Of a DNA stretch of 64,000 nt, positions 23,111 to 36,120 are shown piece after piece. The notes beneath the pieces were generated by a model, which was given only the letters and a program-made list of their open reading frames with translations, had not been told where the DNA came from and did not search any database. The DNA is from Polytrichum commune (lineage: Eukaryota > Streptophyta > Polytrichopsida > Polytrichales > Polytrichaceae): positions 18,228,001 through 18,292,000 of the forward strand of contig OX485806.1 of assembly GCA_950295325.1 (NCBI GenBank), read 5' to 3'. The first letter of the stretch is position 1. Every line of letters starts with the position of its first letter. The translations under genes and the position numbers were made by a program.

Positions 23111-23950
23111 GACTGGCTCGTGACTGGCTCACGACTGGCTCGATGCCAACTGACATCCCTCGTTGACGGCCCACTGATGGCTGACTCATATGTACATGGG
23201 AACAGCTAACTTATCTTAAACCCTAGCGCATGAAATTCATTTGATCCAATCAAGCCAAGATGCGATCAGATGTGGTTAAGCAGATTATCTTGCCATGAAC
23301 TACGGCAGGCAATGACTTGATATAAAGCGTTTGCTCAATATAAAGTGAAATTTGCAGCAGGAACTTACAAATCGCTAAGAGCATCGCCACCCATCCCAAA
23401 CTGAACTGAAAATCGGATGTAGAGTAGTTCAGTTCAGTCTGGAATTGCCCCACCCAACTGCAAAATGGATGAACTAAACACCGAGGGCAGCTTCAGTGCA
23501 GTTTATATCCTGCAAAACATAGCAAGTTTGCAGTGGAAGGTATCGACCTGAACTGCAACGAAACGAGAATAAGACAAGAGAAAAAATTACCCGGAGGGAG
23601 GGAAAAAGAAGAAGAGGGAGAATGGTTTTGCCATGAGGGGGATAAGTTCTCCCACAATCATCAACATCTTCACGCCATGTTTGGTGCATATTAAGTTTAA
23701 CCTTTCTTGAAGCCGGTCGACGAACTTAAGTTTCTGTCAACAATCTGTGGCCCAAGGGAATTAGCAAGCAACTTAATGTTACGAACCGATGTCGTCATCT
23801 AAAGTTGGACCTGATGTCAAACGCAAGCATTCAACCGAGTAGGTTTGAGGTTTCTCGAACTTCTCCCACAATGAAATGAGGATAATTAATTTCAACATAT
23901 TTCACGAACTTCTCCCACAATCAGCATCTTCGCAACTTACACACCGGATT
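23111..23950. other. No gene recognised; contains direct-repeat copy 1 (23708-23945)
   Basis: CTGGCTCG is repeated at 23113-23150. From 23708 the stretch AGCCGGTCGACGAACTTAAG to the CACAATCAGCATCTTCGCA region is repeated at 24284-24480, so two direct copies bracket the MITE at 23954-24278. Confidence 0.5.
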
Positions 23951-23953
23951 CAA

Positions 23954-24278
23954 CTACACAAAATATGATATTTAGTGTTTGATTATATGTAGTGTTGTTA
24001 CCACCCTACCATGCTCAACACTAATCTTCAATTCTTTAACAATTAGTGTTAGACATAAACGTGGCGTTACCTTCCCTACTGCCACCTCCCTTACTATATC
24101 ATGTTTTTTCATATCCTTACTAACACTAAATTCAAACATGTAACATCCACATATTACGAAAGTTGATATTTAGTGTTTGAGTTTACATTTAATGTCACTT
24201 ACTTTCATAGGGTTATTGATATTTAGTGTATGCGTCTGTATTTAGTGTATCAAACACTAAATATCATATTTTGTGTAG
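23954..24278. mobile_element. 325-bp MITE, family M2c, intact
   Basis: Ends CTACACAAAATATGATATTT and, inverted, CTACACAAAATATGATATTT: identical over 20 bp and beyond. The internal words TTTAGTGT and CACTAAAT recur at every scale, so the element can fold on itself. It is the reference copy for the split element at 8084-8253 plus 10556-10696. Confidence 0.85.
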
Positions 24279-24283
24279 CCTAA

Positions 24284-24480
24284 GCCGATCGACAAACTTA
24301 AGTCTCTGTCAACCATCTGAAGCAATTTACGAACCGATGTCGTCACCTAAGGTTTCACCAATGTCAAATGCAGGCATTCAGGCGAGTAGGTCAGAAGGTT
24401 TCCCGAAACTCGTGCACCTGAAATGAATGACGATGCTATTTTTTTCTCACAATCAGCAGCATCGTCGCAAACTTATTACA
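24284..24480. repeat. Direct-repeat copy 2 (copy 1 at 23708-23945)
   Basis: Shares GACAAACTTAAGTCTCTGTC, TACGAACCGATGTCGTCA, GATGTCAAA, CATTCA.GCGAGTAGGT and CACAATCAGCA with copy 1, with about one difference per ten bases. Confidence 0.6.
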
Positions 24481-24749
24481 CACTTGCTTCGTATTAGGTT
24501 GCTATTGCTTTTTTTTCCTCCTCCTCTGCGAACGTAACCACATCAAGGCTCGGGGAGAATTTACGTGTTAATTTTTCACCTGCTTTTCAATGGTGCAAGT
24601 TGAAGCCGGACTGAAAAGTGAGTTTGTGGGTGGGGCGTGGCATATGCCTCCTACCCAAACTGAGCTATGATGAAACTATGTTTTGTGTGTGCAACTTTTG
24701 CAATTCAGCTTCACCATGGGTGGTGATGCTCTAATTGGTATCACACCAT

Positions 24750-25180
24750 TTATGGTATTTATTAGTGTCACATACACTATTTCCAAAGGGACTAAACTAG
24801 ATGTCTTGAGGTCTCAAAGTGTCACGTCTGCTCATTGTCAATATGGTATTCGTTTCAGCATGCAAGGGAAGGATATTATTGAGCATACTAAAGTCGAGTG
24901 TCATGTGTTTGTAAATTTTAGTTACATGCAAGAGGAAGATATTCTTGAGCATACTAATGCCAAGTGTCATTTGTATACACTTTAGTCAACTTGTAGACCA
25001 TTGTGTAACATACACCTCACAGTACTATTGAGCATACTCACACCAAGATATTAGTAAGCGCACTTGGATGCCAAGTGTTATAAGGTAACACTAACAATGA
25101 AGTTGTTCACCTTTAGTATAACCTAGCATACACCTCAAAATGGGGTAAGTGAAGTTATTCTGCATGTAACACTACACACC
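24750..25180. repeat. Dispersed repeat, copy 1 (copy 2 at 47145-47620)
   Basis: Shared blocks are ATGCAAGAG.AAGATAT, TTGAGCATACTAATG.CAAG, GTGTCATTTGT, CAAGATATTAGTAAGC, GCCAAGTGTYATRAGGT and CTCAAAAT.GGGTAAGTGA, in the same order in both copies. There is no TIR pair and no coding frame. Confidence 0.6.
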
Positions 25181-26485
25181 ATAAGCAATGTAATACCATG
25201 CCTACAATAGGACTAGTCGTTCGTTGGTCCTCCATAGTGGGAGCAATCTTTCTTGATAAGGGAAAGTGCATCTCTTTCCGAAAGTTATTACCACCAGTAA
25301 GGACTTTTCAGCCTACTCACAGTAACCTCACTAGGTGCAACGTACTGTAATTACGCCAATGCGTACAAGACAAGAAACTCCCATCAAGATGGAAGTCCTC
25401 CCAATGATGTGGACCCAGTCGTTAGTCCTAGTGCGGGCATGGTATTAGATGATAATATTTTTGACTAGGGTCTTGATTGGCGGTTTATTTCGATTTCCTA
25501 CTTTCTACCTAAATTTGGTGAGTGATAAGACATGACACTTTATGAAGGTCACCGGCACTGAAGGTCATCATCATTTAACTTTTCATATTTTATTTGCACA
25601 TCAACTTCCATACATTTATTGAATGAAATCCAAATTATGTGTTGTTGATATGCATAGGTTGGTACTACTGTCATCTATGGAAATATGTAAATATAAATAT
25701 TTATTATTATTATTATTATTTTAGTTGAAATTGTCGTTGTACATTGTTTATAAGTGATTTTTGATACTTTTTTCTATTAAACCCGACCCGTAACATGGGC
25801 CATCATTAGTACATATTGACTAGAATTAAGATAACGGTAGTCTAGAATGAATTTAAAGTAAAAGCACGTAGTTCATTATTTTTGCGTTAGTAGATTTGCA
25901 AGAATAACATGCATTTACATGGTTTAGGGTTTGCTACATGGTTTGTTACATGGTTTGGGGTTTGCCTCATAGAAGAATTGAATTATTATAGAGGTTAGAT
26001 TCCTCATGTGATTGTCAATATGTGGTTTAGCTTATTGATGCGATCCATGAATATTCTGATTACTTTGGCCAAGATTAGGTAAAACGCTACAACATGACAA
26101 CCTAATTTAAAATCATAGTTAATTTAAGAATGTCGATAGTTTAAATTAATGTTGACTACATTGTAAAATTCAAGTTACACTAATTCTTTAAAATTAAATG
26201 CAAGAGTATGGACTATACCCAAGTGCCCCCGGTTTTGGTAAGTAAATGGCCTACTCACTGCTGGATTGTTGTTCGGGTAATTAGAGTGAGTCGAGTGGTT
26301 GTCAACATTGCATGTACTGATACATAATTTTTTTTAAAGTTTATACCCCTAATTGATAATCTAATCGTCAATGTAACCACTACATAAAGTAAAATAATCA
26401 TGTGTTTGTTTTAATAAAACTTAACTGTGACACCTAAATGATACCAAAATAGTCTTTCATGAGTGTTTCCTTTGGTTTGTTTGTG

Positions 26486-26521
<36 letters not shown>

Positions 26522-27769
26522 GTTAAGATCTAGATTCTAAAAACATCATAAAATACACGTTCCCTAAGAGTACTCCTCAAAAGAAAGGACTTGAAGAACA
26601 AAGTGGCCTTTAGTACCCCAGGGTGTACCCTAGGTGACTGGCCGATTGGGTAATTGGAGCTTTCTAACCGGCACATGTCCTTCTTGTGACCGTTAGGACC
26701 GACAGTCCTTTGGCACCCGTTCTTGCACAACACAAAATGTGGGACACCCATCCATGGGGGGTACCGGTCCTCTGGTGAGAGGGATGGGCACATGGCACAA
26801 CCCTCTTTTCACCAGCCCACCCATCTATTTAAAAAAAAAACGGACTGGGACCGGCACATGGAACCTTGCCCTTAGGCCAACGGTTGAGAAACAAATGGAG
26901 CAATCTAATCGTTGAGGCCAAAGGAGTCTACACTAGGATCCAAGTATGAGAAAAGGAAGTGTGACTAATGTGCATTATTTTCCTACCAAACCCGGCGATC
27001 CCCACTCAAGAGAATACTCCTAGTTTGTGTACTCAGTCTTCAACCTTGGGTATGAACTTAAATTTAGTAACTCAACCCTAAGTTTTAACGGGTCTAAAAG
27101 GGACATTTTGAGCTATACACCTACTTCCTTAAACATGGAGTGATAGTGTAGCTAGGGCCTTAAACACATGCAATTTGAGGTTGTAGCCACTTTCCTCATA
27201 CTTTTGGCAAGGCTACACTATTCATATTGTGTTTAGTGTCATATAGTATTCTATGTCATTGTGGTAATTTTCTAATGATACTTCTTATAAATAAGTTTAC
27301 AAATGTCATTGATGATTGAAATTTAAAAGAAATCCATGTTAATTACTAAAACAAGATTTTGGTAGTTTTTTTTAAAAAGAAGCTTTAAAGATGTTTTCAT
27401 TCATATGATGTAGCTCATGAGAATTTGACCATGCACCATGCGTCGTTAAAGCTAGAAAAATCATAGAATCTAGAATTACTAACAAATAATTGTTCAAGTC
27501 ATAAGATAAGCACAAATATTATCAATATTAACAAACTTTAGGATTGTGGTTTATACATCTACCTCTACTTTTAAGATCTCAATAGCCATTTTATTTGTAG
27601 ACAACAACAAATTATAATAATCAATAACTCCCCTTTAGATAAATTATACAAATCAATGTCTTTAAAATCTCCTTTTATACACTCATGTTATTTAACTTGT
27701 GGTGTCCAAAGAACATACTTGTCTTTTCCACAAAAAATTATAGCACCTTATTGATTTGTACATAACTAG
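25181..27769. other. No gene recognised; TA microsatellite at 26487-26519
   Basis: Mostly AT-rich. It includes an ATT run near 25697-25721, a long TA dinucleotide run, and a GC-richer patch at 26560-26900 with no recognisable protein. Confidence 0.4.
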
Positions 27770-28340
27770 GTGGAGCAATACATGTCCCATATGTATGCAT
27801 TTGTAAGCCAAATTTTGAATAGGAGCCTTAGATACTAGATTATAGACTTTTATAATGTATGTACTTTGTGTTTCTTAGGTTGGGTTGTTGGCTGCAAGCA
27901 CATATGTTCCAAAATAACAAAAGTTGTTAGTCAAAAACTAAAATTTGCAACAACTAGTGTGTGTTGAACATTTACGTCCCATACACGATCTTAGTAACAA
28001 TAAGATCAATGGAATTGACCCCTCAAACAATGGTATTATGTATAACGATTGGGTGCAGTCAAGTCAAGATCATGCACTTTATACCCCCTAAATAAATACC
28101 CTCTTGATGCATATGTATACCACAACATGTATTAGTCATCCTCCCTAAGAACCTACCAAGAGCATGTGACCATTTCTTTGTATGTCAGGGAAAGGCCACA
28201 ATCTCAACTATTTTAAAAGATTGTGGAAGCCTTCCTTTGTGCCCGCACTAGAATACAACCACCACCAACATAGAGTGACATGGTATTGTGTTTCAACATT
28301 CTTGATTATATTGTGTACATCTAATTCTTGTAAGGTTTTT
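27770..28340. repeat. 600-bp dispersed repeat, copy 2 (see 11148-11740)
   Basis: Same block order and orientation as the copy at 11148-11740. An extra segment near 27990-28015 separates two shared blocks. Confidence 0.6.
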
Positions 28341-28879
28341 ATGTTGAAACTGCAACCACACTTACATGTGTTGTTGGGTGATCTTGATCATAGAGAGTTG
28401 TCTAAGTCATAGTTGGGTCATAACATCTTCGGATTGTGTATCATAACAATCAATAATTTGTATTATATATCATTTGCTATCACACCCACATCATGAAATT
28501 ATGATTTTATCCTTCAAATATTGGCCATGGTCACATCTTTTAAATGCGCAAACTATAAACAAGAGCAACCCTTAATGATCATGATACGAGCAATCCATCA
28601 TTCCGATATTTATGGAATGAAATGACTGAACCCCTAAACATATCAAGGTCAATATCCAAAATTATACACAAACATTGTTTTGTTCTCTAGTTGATACCCA
28701 ATATTTCAACGAGTTGTTGCTCCAAAAAAGAATAGTTTAACTTTGAAATTGATGTTTATTGTGAACTTTGACAACATAAATGAATTGTATTTGCGTCATG
28801 GGATGTTACCCACAACCATTAGTGTGCATTACAATGTATCCTCGAATCTCATGAAGATAATTGAAACATGCAAACCATC

Positions 28880-30200
28880 ACCACAAAATATGGTCCTTTT
28901 ACAAGCTCGGGTTAATAAGGCCAAACTTGACTTGGATCCGCTTCAGTTCAAATACTTAGCTTCTCCTCACCTTGTCACAAAGGCCCATGGACTGTGCATT
29001 CAAAATCACGCCGTGTGGTAGTCATGGACCATAATTTGGTTAAATGCATCATGCATGGGTCTCCTTATTATTTGCTATCAAATAAATCCGCCAAAATTCT
29101 ACATCATGATCTCATTAAAATACAATTCCTAAATAATCGTATACATAGATGGCATCTTTATACCAACGAACAATAAAGGCATCGGTAACAAAGCATGTTC
29201 AAGAATATACAACCTAATTAACGGCATACAAATAGCAGATTCACTAGCACGTTTCCAAAACATGCTATGTGCCGAGCTATATGTCATTTGGCTAGCCCTA
29301 GCTAACACACATAAAACCTATCCCACTTTATTCATATTTACCGACAAGCTACACAACATCTACATCTTAAATAATCACATAAGGCATTCATCCTCCAAAC
29401 ACAACCATCTTGATAAACTCCTCATAGCCTCAATCATACACCTCAATTTAGTCCCAACACAAAATCACAATCTAAACAAATATCCCACATAGTCATCCAT
29501 GGCAATGATCAAGCAAACATACTAGCTAACAATAGGACAACTAAACATGCCACCTCCCCAGTGCCACACATACACATAGCCCACACCATACAATACAAAC
29601 TAGCTAAATTGCCCTCAAAACTAACCCCACATGGACAATATGCAATCTAAAGACATTCATAAATAAAGAACAAAATAGACTCAACATAGAAAAAGGTAAA
29701 CAATTTCACTGCATTGAAAAATGGATGTCCATTGACCAAATTCACCATGAACTATTTAACTTATTATGGAAAACACAATAAACCACAAACACCCAAATCA
29801 CACAAATCTTAAAGTTCATGTCAACTCGATACATGGGAAACTACATGAAAGTTTTGTTTTGGCCTAATAAGTTTCCTATCCCAATTGCACATTATGCCAA
29901 AATAACAACAAAGATACGTGGTTGCACCTATTAAACTCGTGCAACCACAAGTTCCTCAAAGTCCTCATACTATCAAGACATAACAATGTGGGCCAACAAA
30001 TTACCAGCCTACTTAAATCAAGTGTACATGCAAGACATTACAAACTCACAAACGTTGGCAACAATGAAAACCAAGTCCAAGGCAACACCATCCCACCATG
30101 GCCCCTTGAATGCTCTTGCAAAACAACAAAGATGCACATGCCTAGCAAGACTACAATAATGTATATACAAAGAGTAATACAAGAACAATCCAGTTAGCTT
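28880..30200 (+). pseudogene. Decayed LINE ORF2 end: RNase H domain and C-terminal zinc-knuckle region
   Basis: The plus strand reads RWHLYTNEQ (about 29150, matching 'W.IYTDGS' at the start of RNase H), then MLCAELYVIWLALANTH with FIFTDKLHNIYILNNHI (29262-29400, the 'AE..A...AL...TDS' core) and GNDQANILANNR (about 29500, matching 'GNEQAD.LA'). TWLHLLNSCNHKFLK (about 29920) resembles the cysteine/histidine motif that closes such ORF2 proteins, and NTIPPWPLECSC follows near 30090. Stops and frameshifts separate these pieces, and several key residues have changed (for example D to N in YTNEQ). The reverse transcriptase and endonuclease parts are not visible upstream. A 5'-truncated LINE is the natural reading. 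Confidence 0.65.
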
Positions 30201-31069
30201 GGACCATCCCCTTGCTTAACCATTCAAATAATAAAAATCACATTCACACAAGATAGATTTGTGAGGGTTGCCCTGGCCCCTATCTAGCTCCCCCTGAAAG
30301 CTCGTAGGGGGGGGAGGGTTAACTTCCCCCCTTTGACTCTCGGTGATGAAGCTTAAAGTTTTTGTTCCACTATAGAACAAGCTTAGACAAATAAGAAATT
30401 GCATGTGATTGGATTTTTGTAAAGTATGTGAGCCTATTGTGGGCATTTCCAACTCCATAGATGTAATGGGGGTTGGATCAATGGGCTGCATAACTCATCA
30501 TTTTGCTAGCATCTCCCTGGGGGCTGCACCTTTCATAACACATACAAGTACTCGTGAGTGCACAAAAGGGATATTATTTCAAACTTTTATGTACTACGAA
30601 TACATATCCTACACAAAATATAACTCGTAATTATGTACATATATGGAGGACTTCTAGAAAAAATATATAACATTTGTACTTGTATGGTAGGGTTAGTAGA
30701 CTTCATGGGACAAGTATTTAATATTGAATGAAAAAAGGATGAATGATTTCTCATTTCCTTATGCATGTGGTTGTTATGCAAATGAATAAACAAAGTTATT
30801 GTATTATGATTTTGATCCAAGGTAATTCGCATGGGTAAAGAGGCAACCCATTGGCATGTATGAGTGTAAGGTGGGGAGTGCTATCTTATGAGCGGTGAGC
30901 AATGAGCGGTGAGCGATGAGCGGTAACTTATGAGCAGTGAGGAAGATGAAAATTTTGGTAATAGGGCCACCAATATCCTATAACCGTGGAATTGTGGCCT
31001 TAAAAATGATGATTTTAGGGTTTAGTAATAAGAGGGTTGAGAAGGATAAACAACATGAAGTCCAAAAAT
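30201..31069. other. No gene recognised; short GAGCGGTGA minisatellite at 30887-30942
   Basis: A G-run lies at 30307-30316. The 30887-30942 stretch repeats GAGCGGTGAGCRATGAGCGG-like words about four times. The left end of the large element at 31070-41176 should lie in or before this stretch, but I could not identify a TIR. Confidence 0.4.
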
Positions 31070-34000
31070 TTATTCATCAGTAGTAGCACTAGACATGAAA
31101 CTATCTTTTGCCTCGTCATCTATATATATTCGAGCACCTTTGCATTGCGAATTGATTTTGGAACTATAGCAAGATTCTTCATTTGGATCCGAATCTTCGA
31201 GATTCAACATTGCAATTGCAACATTCTCGGCATATGATGGGAGACGCGGGCTACGGCTTGGACTTCGTAGGAATTGTCTATGTGCCCAAAACGGGAGACA
31301 TGTCCTCTTTCCAATCGTATTCCTGAAATCAAATCGATTAAACATGTAAATAATGTGAAGAAATAAAAATGAACCAATGAATTGAATGAAACGAATGAAA
31401 TGAATAAAAATTTATTGTATTAAAACTTACTCACACTCAAATTCAAGCATCTCCTCATCTGAGAGGTTATCATCTTCTTTTGTGAGATCTTGTATATTCT
31501 CCTTAGATGACCCCTCTTTCAAAACGTTTTCCAAAAGCGGTTTTAATATGTGCTCAAACATGTCATTATCACCCTCAAATGCAAGAAGATGTCTGCCACA
31601 TGCGCGTGTTGCTAGGATAGAAGCTCCAGTGGAACATGTCAAATCAACAACACGTCCATTCGATGGTGTAAACAATTCAATAAGATCTTGAAAAAAAATG
31701 CGGCGATTTTTGATATGGCCCCCTCCAAGGTCTTCCCGATTTTTGAAGAAGCATGTTTTTTTCATCCACAAAATTGAAAAGCAAGTTTTTGCTTTTCAAT
31801 CCAGTGCCAAAAAAAGTGGAATTTGGTTGTCTCGTGGATTTTGTGGTAGTAAAATCTCTTACCAAGACATGAGCCATAAATGCCGGAGTCTACAAAAAAA
31901 TATAAATTGTGTTAAAACTATATACAATGCAAATAACACCAAAATAATTAAATAGAAACAATTGTGATGTATTATATTTACGGTGTAGGTTGGAGACTCC
32001 GGATCCTTGAACACCATGTACGAATTGAGGCAAATAAAAGTCCTAAGAACTTTCATGTTGCCGTTGTGTAAGGTTGAATTCAAAACCTTCTTGGTTTGCA
32101 TATCGATAGCAGAAAATACTATGAGGACGTCATCATCAGACAAGATGGACTTGCACAAGGACATTGTTGCAACCATCCAGTTGTTGTCATATTTATTCCA
32201 AAGAGGAATTTCAGCAGGTCTATTGGAGAGGTTGAAGTCAAGACCGTCGGGAAATTGCAGAAAAACCAAGTTAACGGCAAATGGAGTCGGACTTCCCATG
32301 ACATGAAATTCGCGATTGTCTTTGAACTGAAATACCACAACATATCATAATATAAGACACAAAATAAAATCCAAATGAAAGTAAGAACATTACAGAAAAT
32401 ACCAAAACAATAATACTTACGTTTTCAAGAAATGTCCGCCATTGGATCCACTCAGGAGGGCCTACTTCAACCCCTTCAGACTTGTTCTTGACAGCAGTAG
32501 ATCGAGCAAAAGAGAGCGTGAGAAAGTTCTTCAGTATGAATAACTATTTTCTCAAAACATTCGTTGGCGCACAATGAATAGCGTCATAGGTGCTCGAGTA
32601 ATGGAATTCCAATACATCGCACCTAGACTTTGAACTTTCGCCTCCAAGTGGATTCTTATCCAAATCATTGGAAAGAATAAGCAATTCTTCATGTTGTGAA
32701 ATTTCCGATTGATCTTGTATTTTGGTTTCAGGAACATGTTTCCTCTTACGACGTTTTGTTTCTTTTGGTTCTGGCTCTCTAAGTTTAAGCTGTACAATTT
32801 GTGCTTGCAAAATTGCAGTATCACGAGGATCCACATTTTTAGCATCATTTATCTGACGGATTGTCTTCTCAATTGACGGACATGCATCCTTAGGACAATC
32901 AAGATACCAACCACAATCCTCATAGTGTGGGAGCGACCAATCCAAACAAATCTCAGTAGTGAACATGCATGAATCTCCTGCACCAGTGTCACGCCAATTT
33001 GGGACAAAACGAGGTTCCCCTATAACGCATTTATGTGAAATCAAAACATATCGAAAATACCTACACACAAAAATATTGTAAGTAAAATATTCCATGACAA
33101 TTGAACAAATGGAATAAAAAAAATCAAAAAAATAATAAAATTAGGTTGTACATGTATAATACACGTTTCATAGCAAGATCAATATTAGGTTGCTCATCCC
33201 AACCGTTGTGTTTTTTAACTTTTCCGCTTAGGAATTCACGATAAAATATTGAATTGAAAGCCGCAAACTTTCAGGTTTGGATATACTCGGAGAGAGTAGG
33301 CACATCTGCAGGCAACTGAAGAGGAGATGAAAGAATACTTTGAAGCTCTTCGATAGCATTTTTTTTCCAACTGTGCCCAATATGTAGACTTTGATAACCA
33401 ATCATCAAGTGCAGAATCAGAGAGGGGCGATTTCGGGAAATGCAATGCATCTTTGTCAAATCTATTGCCATTCCAAAGCTTGAGCCATCCAACTTTGACT
33501 TCTGCATCCACATTACTGACAGCAACACGATGAAGTTTCTCTTGTAGCATTTCAGGCACCGAAAATGAACCCCAATGGTGTTTAACTTCTTCAAGGAAAG
33601 CAGAGGTAAGGTTGATATCGGCAATCGCTAGTTGTTTCGTAAAACTATAAGATAACATTGCACGTTTTTTGTTGACAGCTTCGGACATTGCTTTTGAAAC
33701 TCCGTCTGATGTCCGTTCAAGAGGATGAATTTCATTGTACTGGTTAAGAGCAATATCGCTAGCCTCAGCAAGTTCTTGCTGAAAAATCAAACAAAAGTCA
33801 ATATTTATAAGTTCATATAGATGTAATGTAAAATGAAGGTGAATAAACATAAGGCACATATTAGCAATGGTAGAAGAACTTACACTGTACATGTAATCCA
33901 AAAAAATTGGTCGTGTAAAATAATACCAAATTTCGACGGACTTCTCCTTACATCGTTTATAACTCTTTGGATCCAGTTGCTTTCTGAAGGAAGTCAAAGA

Positions 34001-35163
34001 CATGGTGCCAATACTTTGCATCCGATATAAAGTATGCACCAAATTGGTGGATACGTGAGAATTTTCGGTTGACCTAAAAGAAACATTAAATTGATTAGAT
34101 TCATGATGATATAATTTGGAAAACAAAATATAAACTAGAAATAAGTGTAAAAAAATAGGTAAGAACATTACTTGTTGATGTCATGCATAGCAGTCAATAA
34201 ACTTGGAATGTCGTCAGGCTCGGGCGCCAAAATGATAGAATCTACAAAGACATAACGTTCATAATCTTCGGTATATACGCGGTCAATATAATTTTTCCAA
34301 GCAAGAAATCTGTGATTACCATCCCATATAAAAAACATCTTGTTCTTGTATGACGTCAATGACAAATCTGTATCCAATTGAAATTCAAACAGGGCATTGG
34401 CTTGAGCCCAATTTGGACTCCAAGATGCGCAAACCTCATCATCCACGAATTGAAAGTTTTTCTTAGAATCGGTGGCCGATATATAAAACACACGGTCACC
34501 ATTGAAAAAATCAGCCTCCAATTTAGTAATGTCACCCTTCAAAGCAGGACGCACAATCGGCATAGGAACCATGCGACATAAGGGTACACGTAAGCGAGCA
34601 TTAGGTCCAGCACGGATTGAACAAATTGTGGAAGTGGAATTGACCTTTCGTTTGTTCGTAAGCTCCCACACTTTCTCTTAATAAGTTTTATTCTCACCAT
34701 CATTATCTTCATCTGAGTCAAAATCATCGAGGGATTCATTTATTTTTTTCTTTTTCTTATTATGAAGATATGACGATATGTCCTGATGATGATGAACTTG
34801 TTGAGATGGACGATCTTGAGTTGAATGCATTGTGGAATCATCATCAGTAGAAATAGGAGTCGTACTTTCCAAATCCATTGATTGGTCCTAAAACAAATGA
34901 AATAAGTTTCATAAATATTTCGAAACAAATAGTAACACATTAGCAATAACATTACAAAAACAACAGCAATAGCAACAACAATAACAACAGAATACCACGA
35001 ACACAGGGAATAATAACAAAAATTATTCTAAACACAACCATTTGCACCTTTAAATATTGTACGATTAGGGTGGCCGCTCCCCCAAAATTACAAGGCCAGA
35101 ACCTGTGCGTTAACGCACAGGGTCTGTCCGTCCAACTACAGGTCTAACAAAATTGGACGCGAG

Positions 35164-35377
35164 GTTTGGGTCGAACGACCCAAACCATACTCAGAGTTTG
35201 GGTCGTTTGACCCAACCTAGGTAGACAATTTGGGTCGAACGACCCAAACTAGGCACACAGTTTGGTTCGAACGACCCAAACCATGCTCAGAGTTTGGGTC
35301 GTTCGACCCAAACTATGCTCAGAGTTTGGGTCGTTCGACCCAAACTAGGCACACAGTTTGGGTCGAACGACCCAAAT
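35164..35377. repeat. Array of seven 20-bp palindromes (TTGGGTCG type)
   Basis: Seven units of TTTGGGTCGTTCGACCCAAA or its AA-centred form are separated by alternating short spacers (CATRCTCAGAG and CTAGGCACACAG). All lie inside intron 1 of the ParB-methylase gene. The same palindrome occurs about three times at 40039-40130 in the transposase gene. Confidence 0.9.
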
Positions 35378-35591
35378 TGTCCGCAATTTACGCCTGAATA
35401 TGCGCAATTACCCAGTCACCACGAAAGTGCAAACAAACCTTGTACTGCACCTGTAGATGAGAGAGCTTGCAGCGATGAGCTCAAGTCCGACGGAGGAGAG
35501 AAAAAAAACTGAATGCTTTGGGGTTGTGGCAATTTATACTACTTGTCCATGCAGCCATATTTAGCTTGGCTCTTCGTGGCCCCACATAGCC

Positions 35592-35657
35592 GCTAGAAAG
35601 TTGCCAGCGCAGACCCTGTGCGTTAACGCACAGGGTCTGCGCTGGCAACTTTCTAGC
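35592..35657. repeat. Perfect 66-nt palindrome
   Basis: From GCTAGAAAGTTGCC to GGCAACTTTCTAGC every base pairs with its mirror around the central GTTAAC (between 35624 and 35625). The centre is the 18-mer CTGTGCGTTAACGCACAG found throughout intron 1. Confidence 0.95.
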
Positions 35658-36120
35658 CACTATGCGTTAGCGCATACACCCTGTGCGTTAGGGCATAAGG
35701 CCTGTGCGTTAACGCACAGGGCCGAGACGTAAATCTGGAATTCGTAGATTTGCCAAAACTTGTAAAATCTGGAAAAAAATGCTAATGGGGTCCAAATAAA
35801 AAATTAAAAAAATGTTATATTATCTAAATCTTCGTAGCTACAAATTCTTCTCATATTTTGTTTTGGTTTGAAATGATTTTCTTTTCTCATTCTTCTATCT
35901 ATTTCCTTGTTTTGGGCCACCTCGTAGATTTTGGATTTCGGGGCAAAAAAAATTTATGCTATTTTGTGTCATTTTCTAGCTCCTATAACATATTGCATGA
36001 GTACTTGAATAGTCATATTTCTCATTTCTTGCATTCTAACCTCGTTTTCAATAGTTTTTTTTGCTCCTATGTTCTGAACATCGATTTAAATTCATACAAT
36101 AGATATTTGTTTTAATTTTA

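Noticed and set aside
26487-26519. TA run as a regulatory or centromeric feature
   Set aside because: It is a simple dinucleotide microsatellite with no associated structure.
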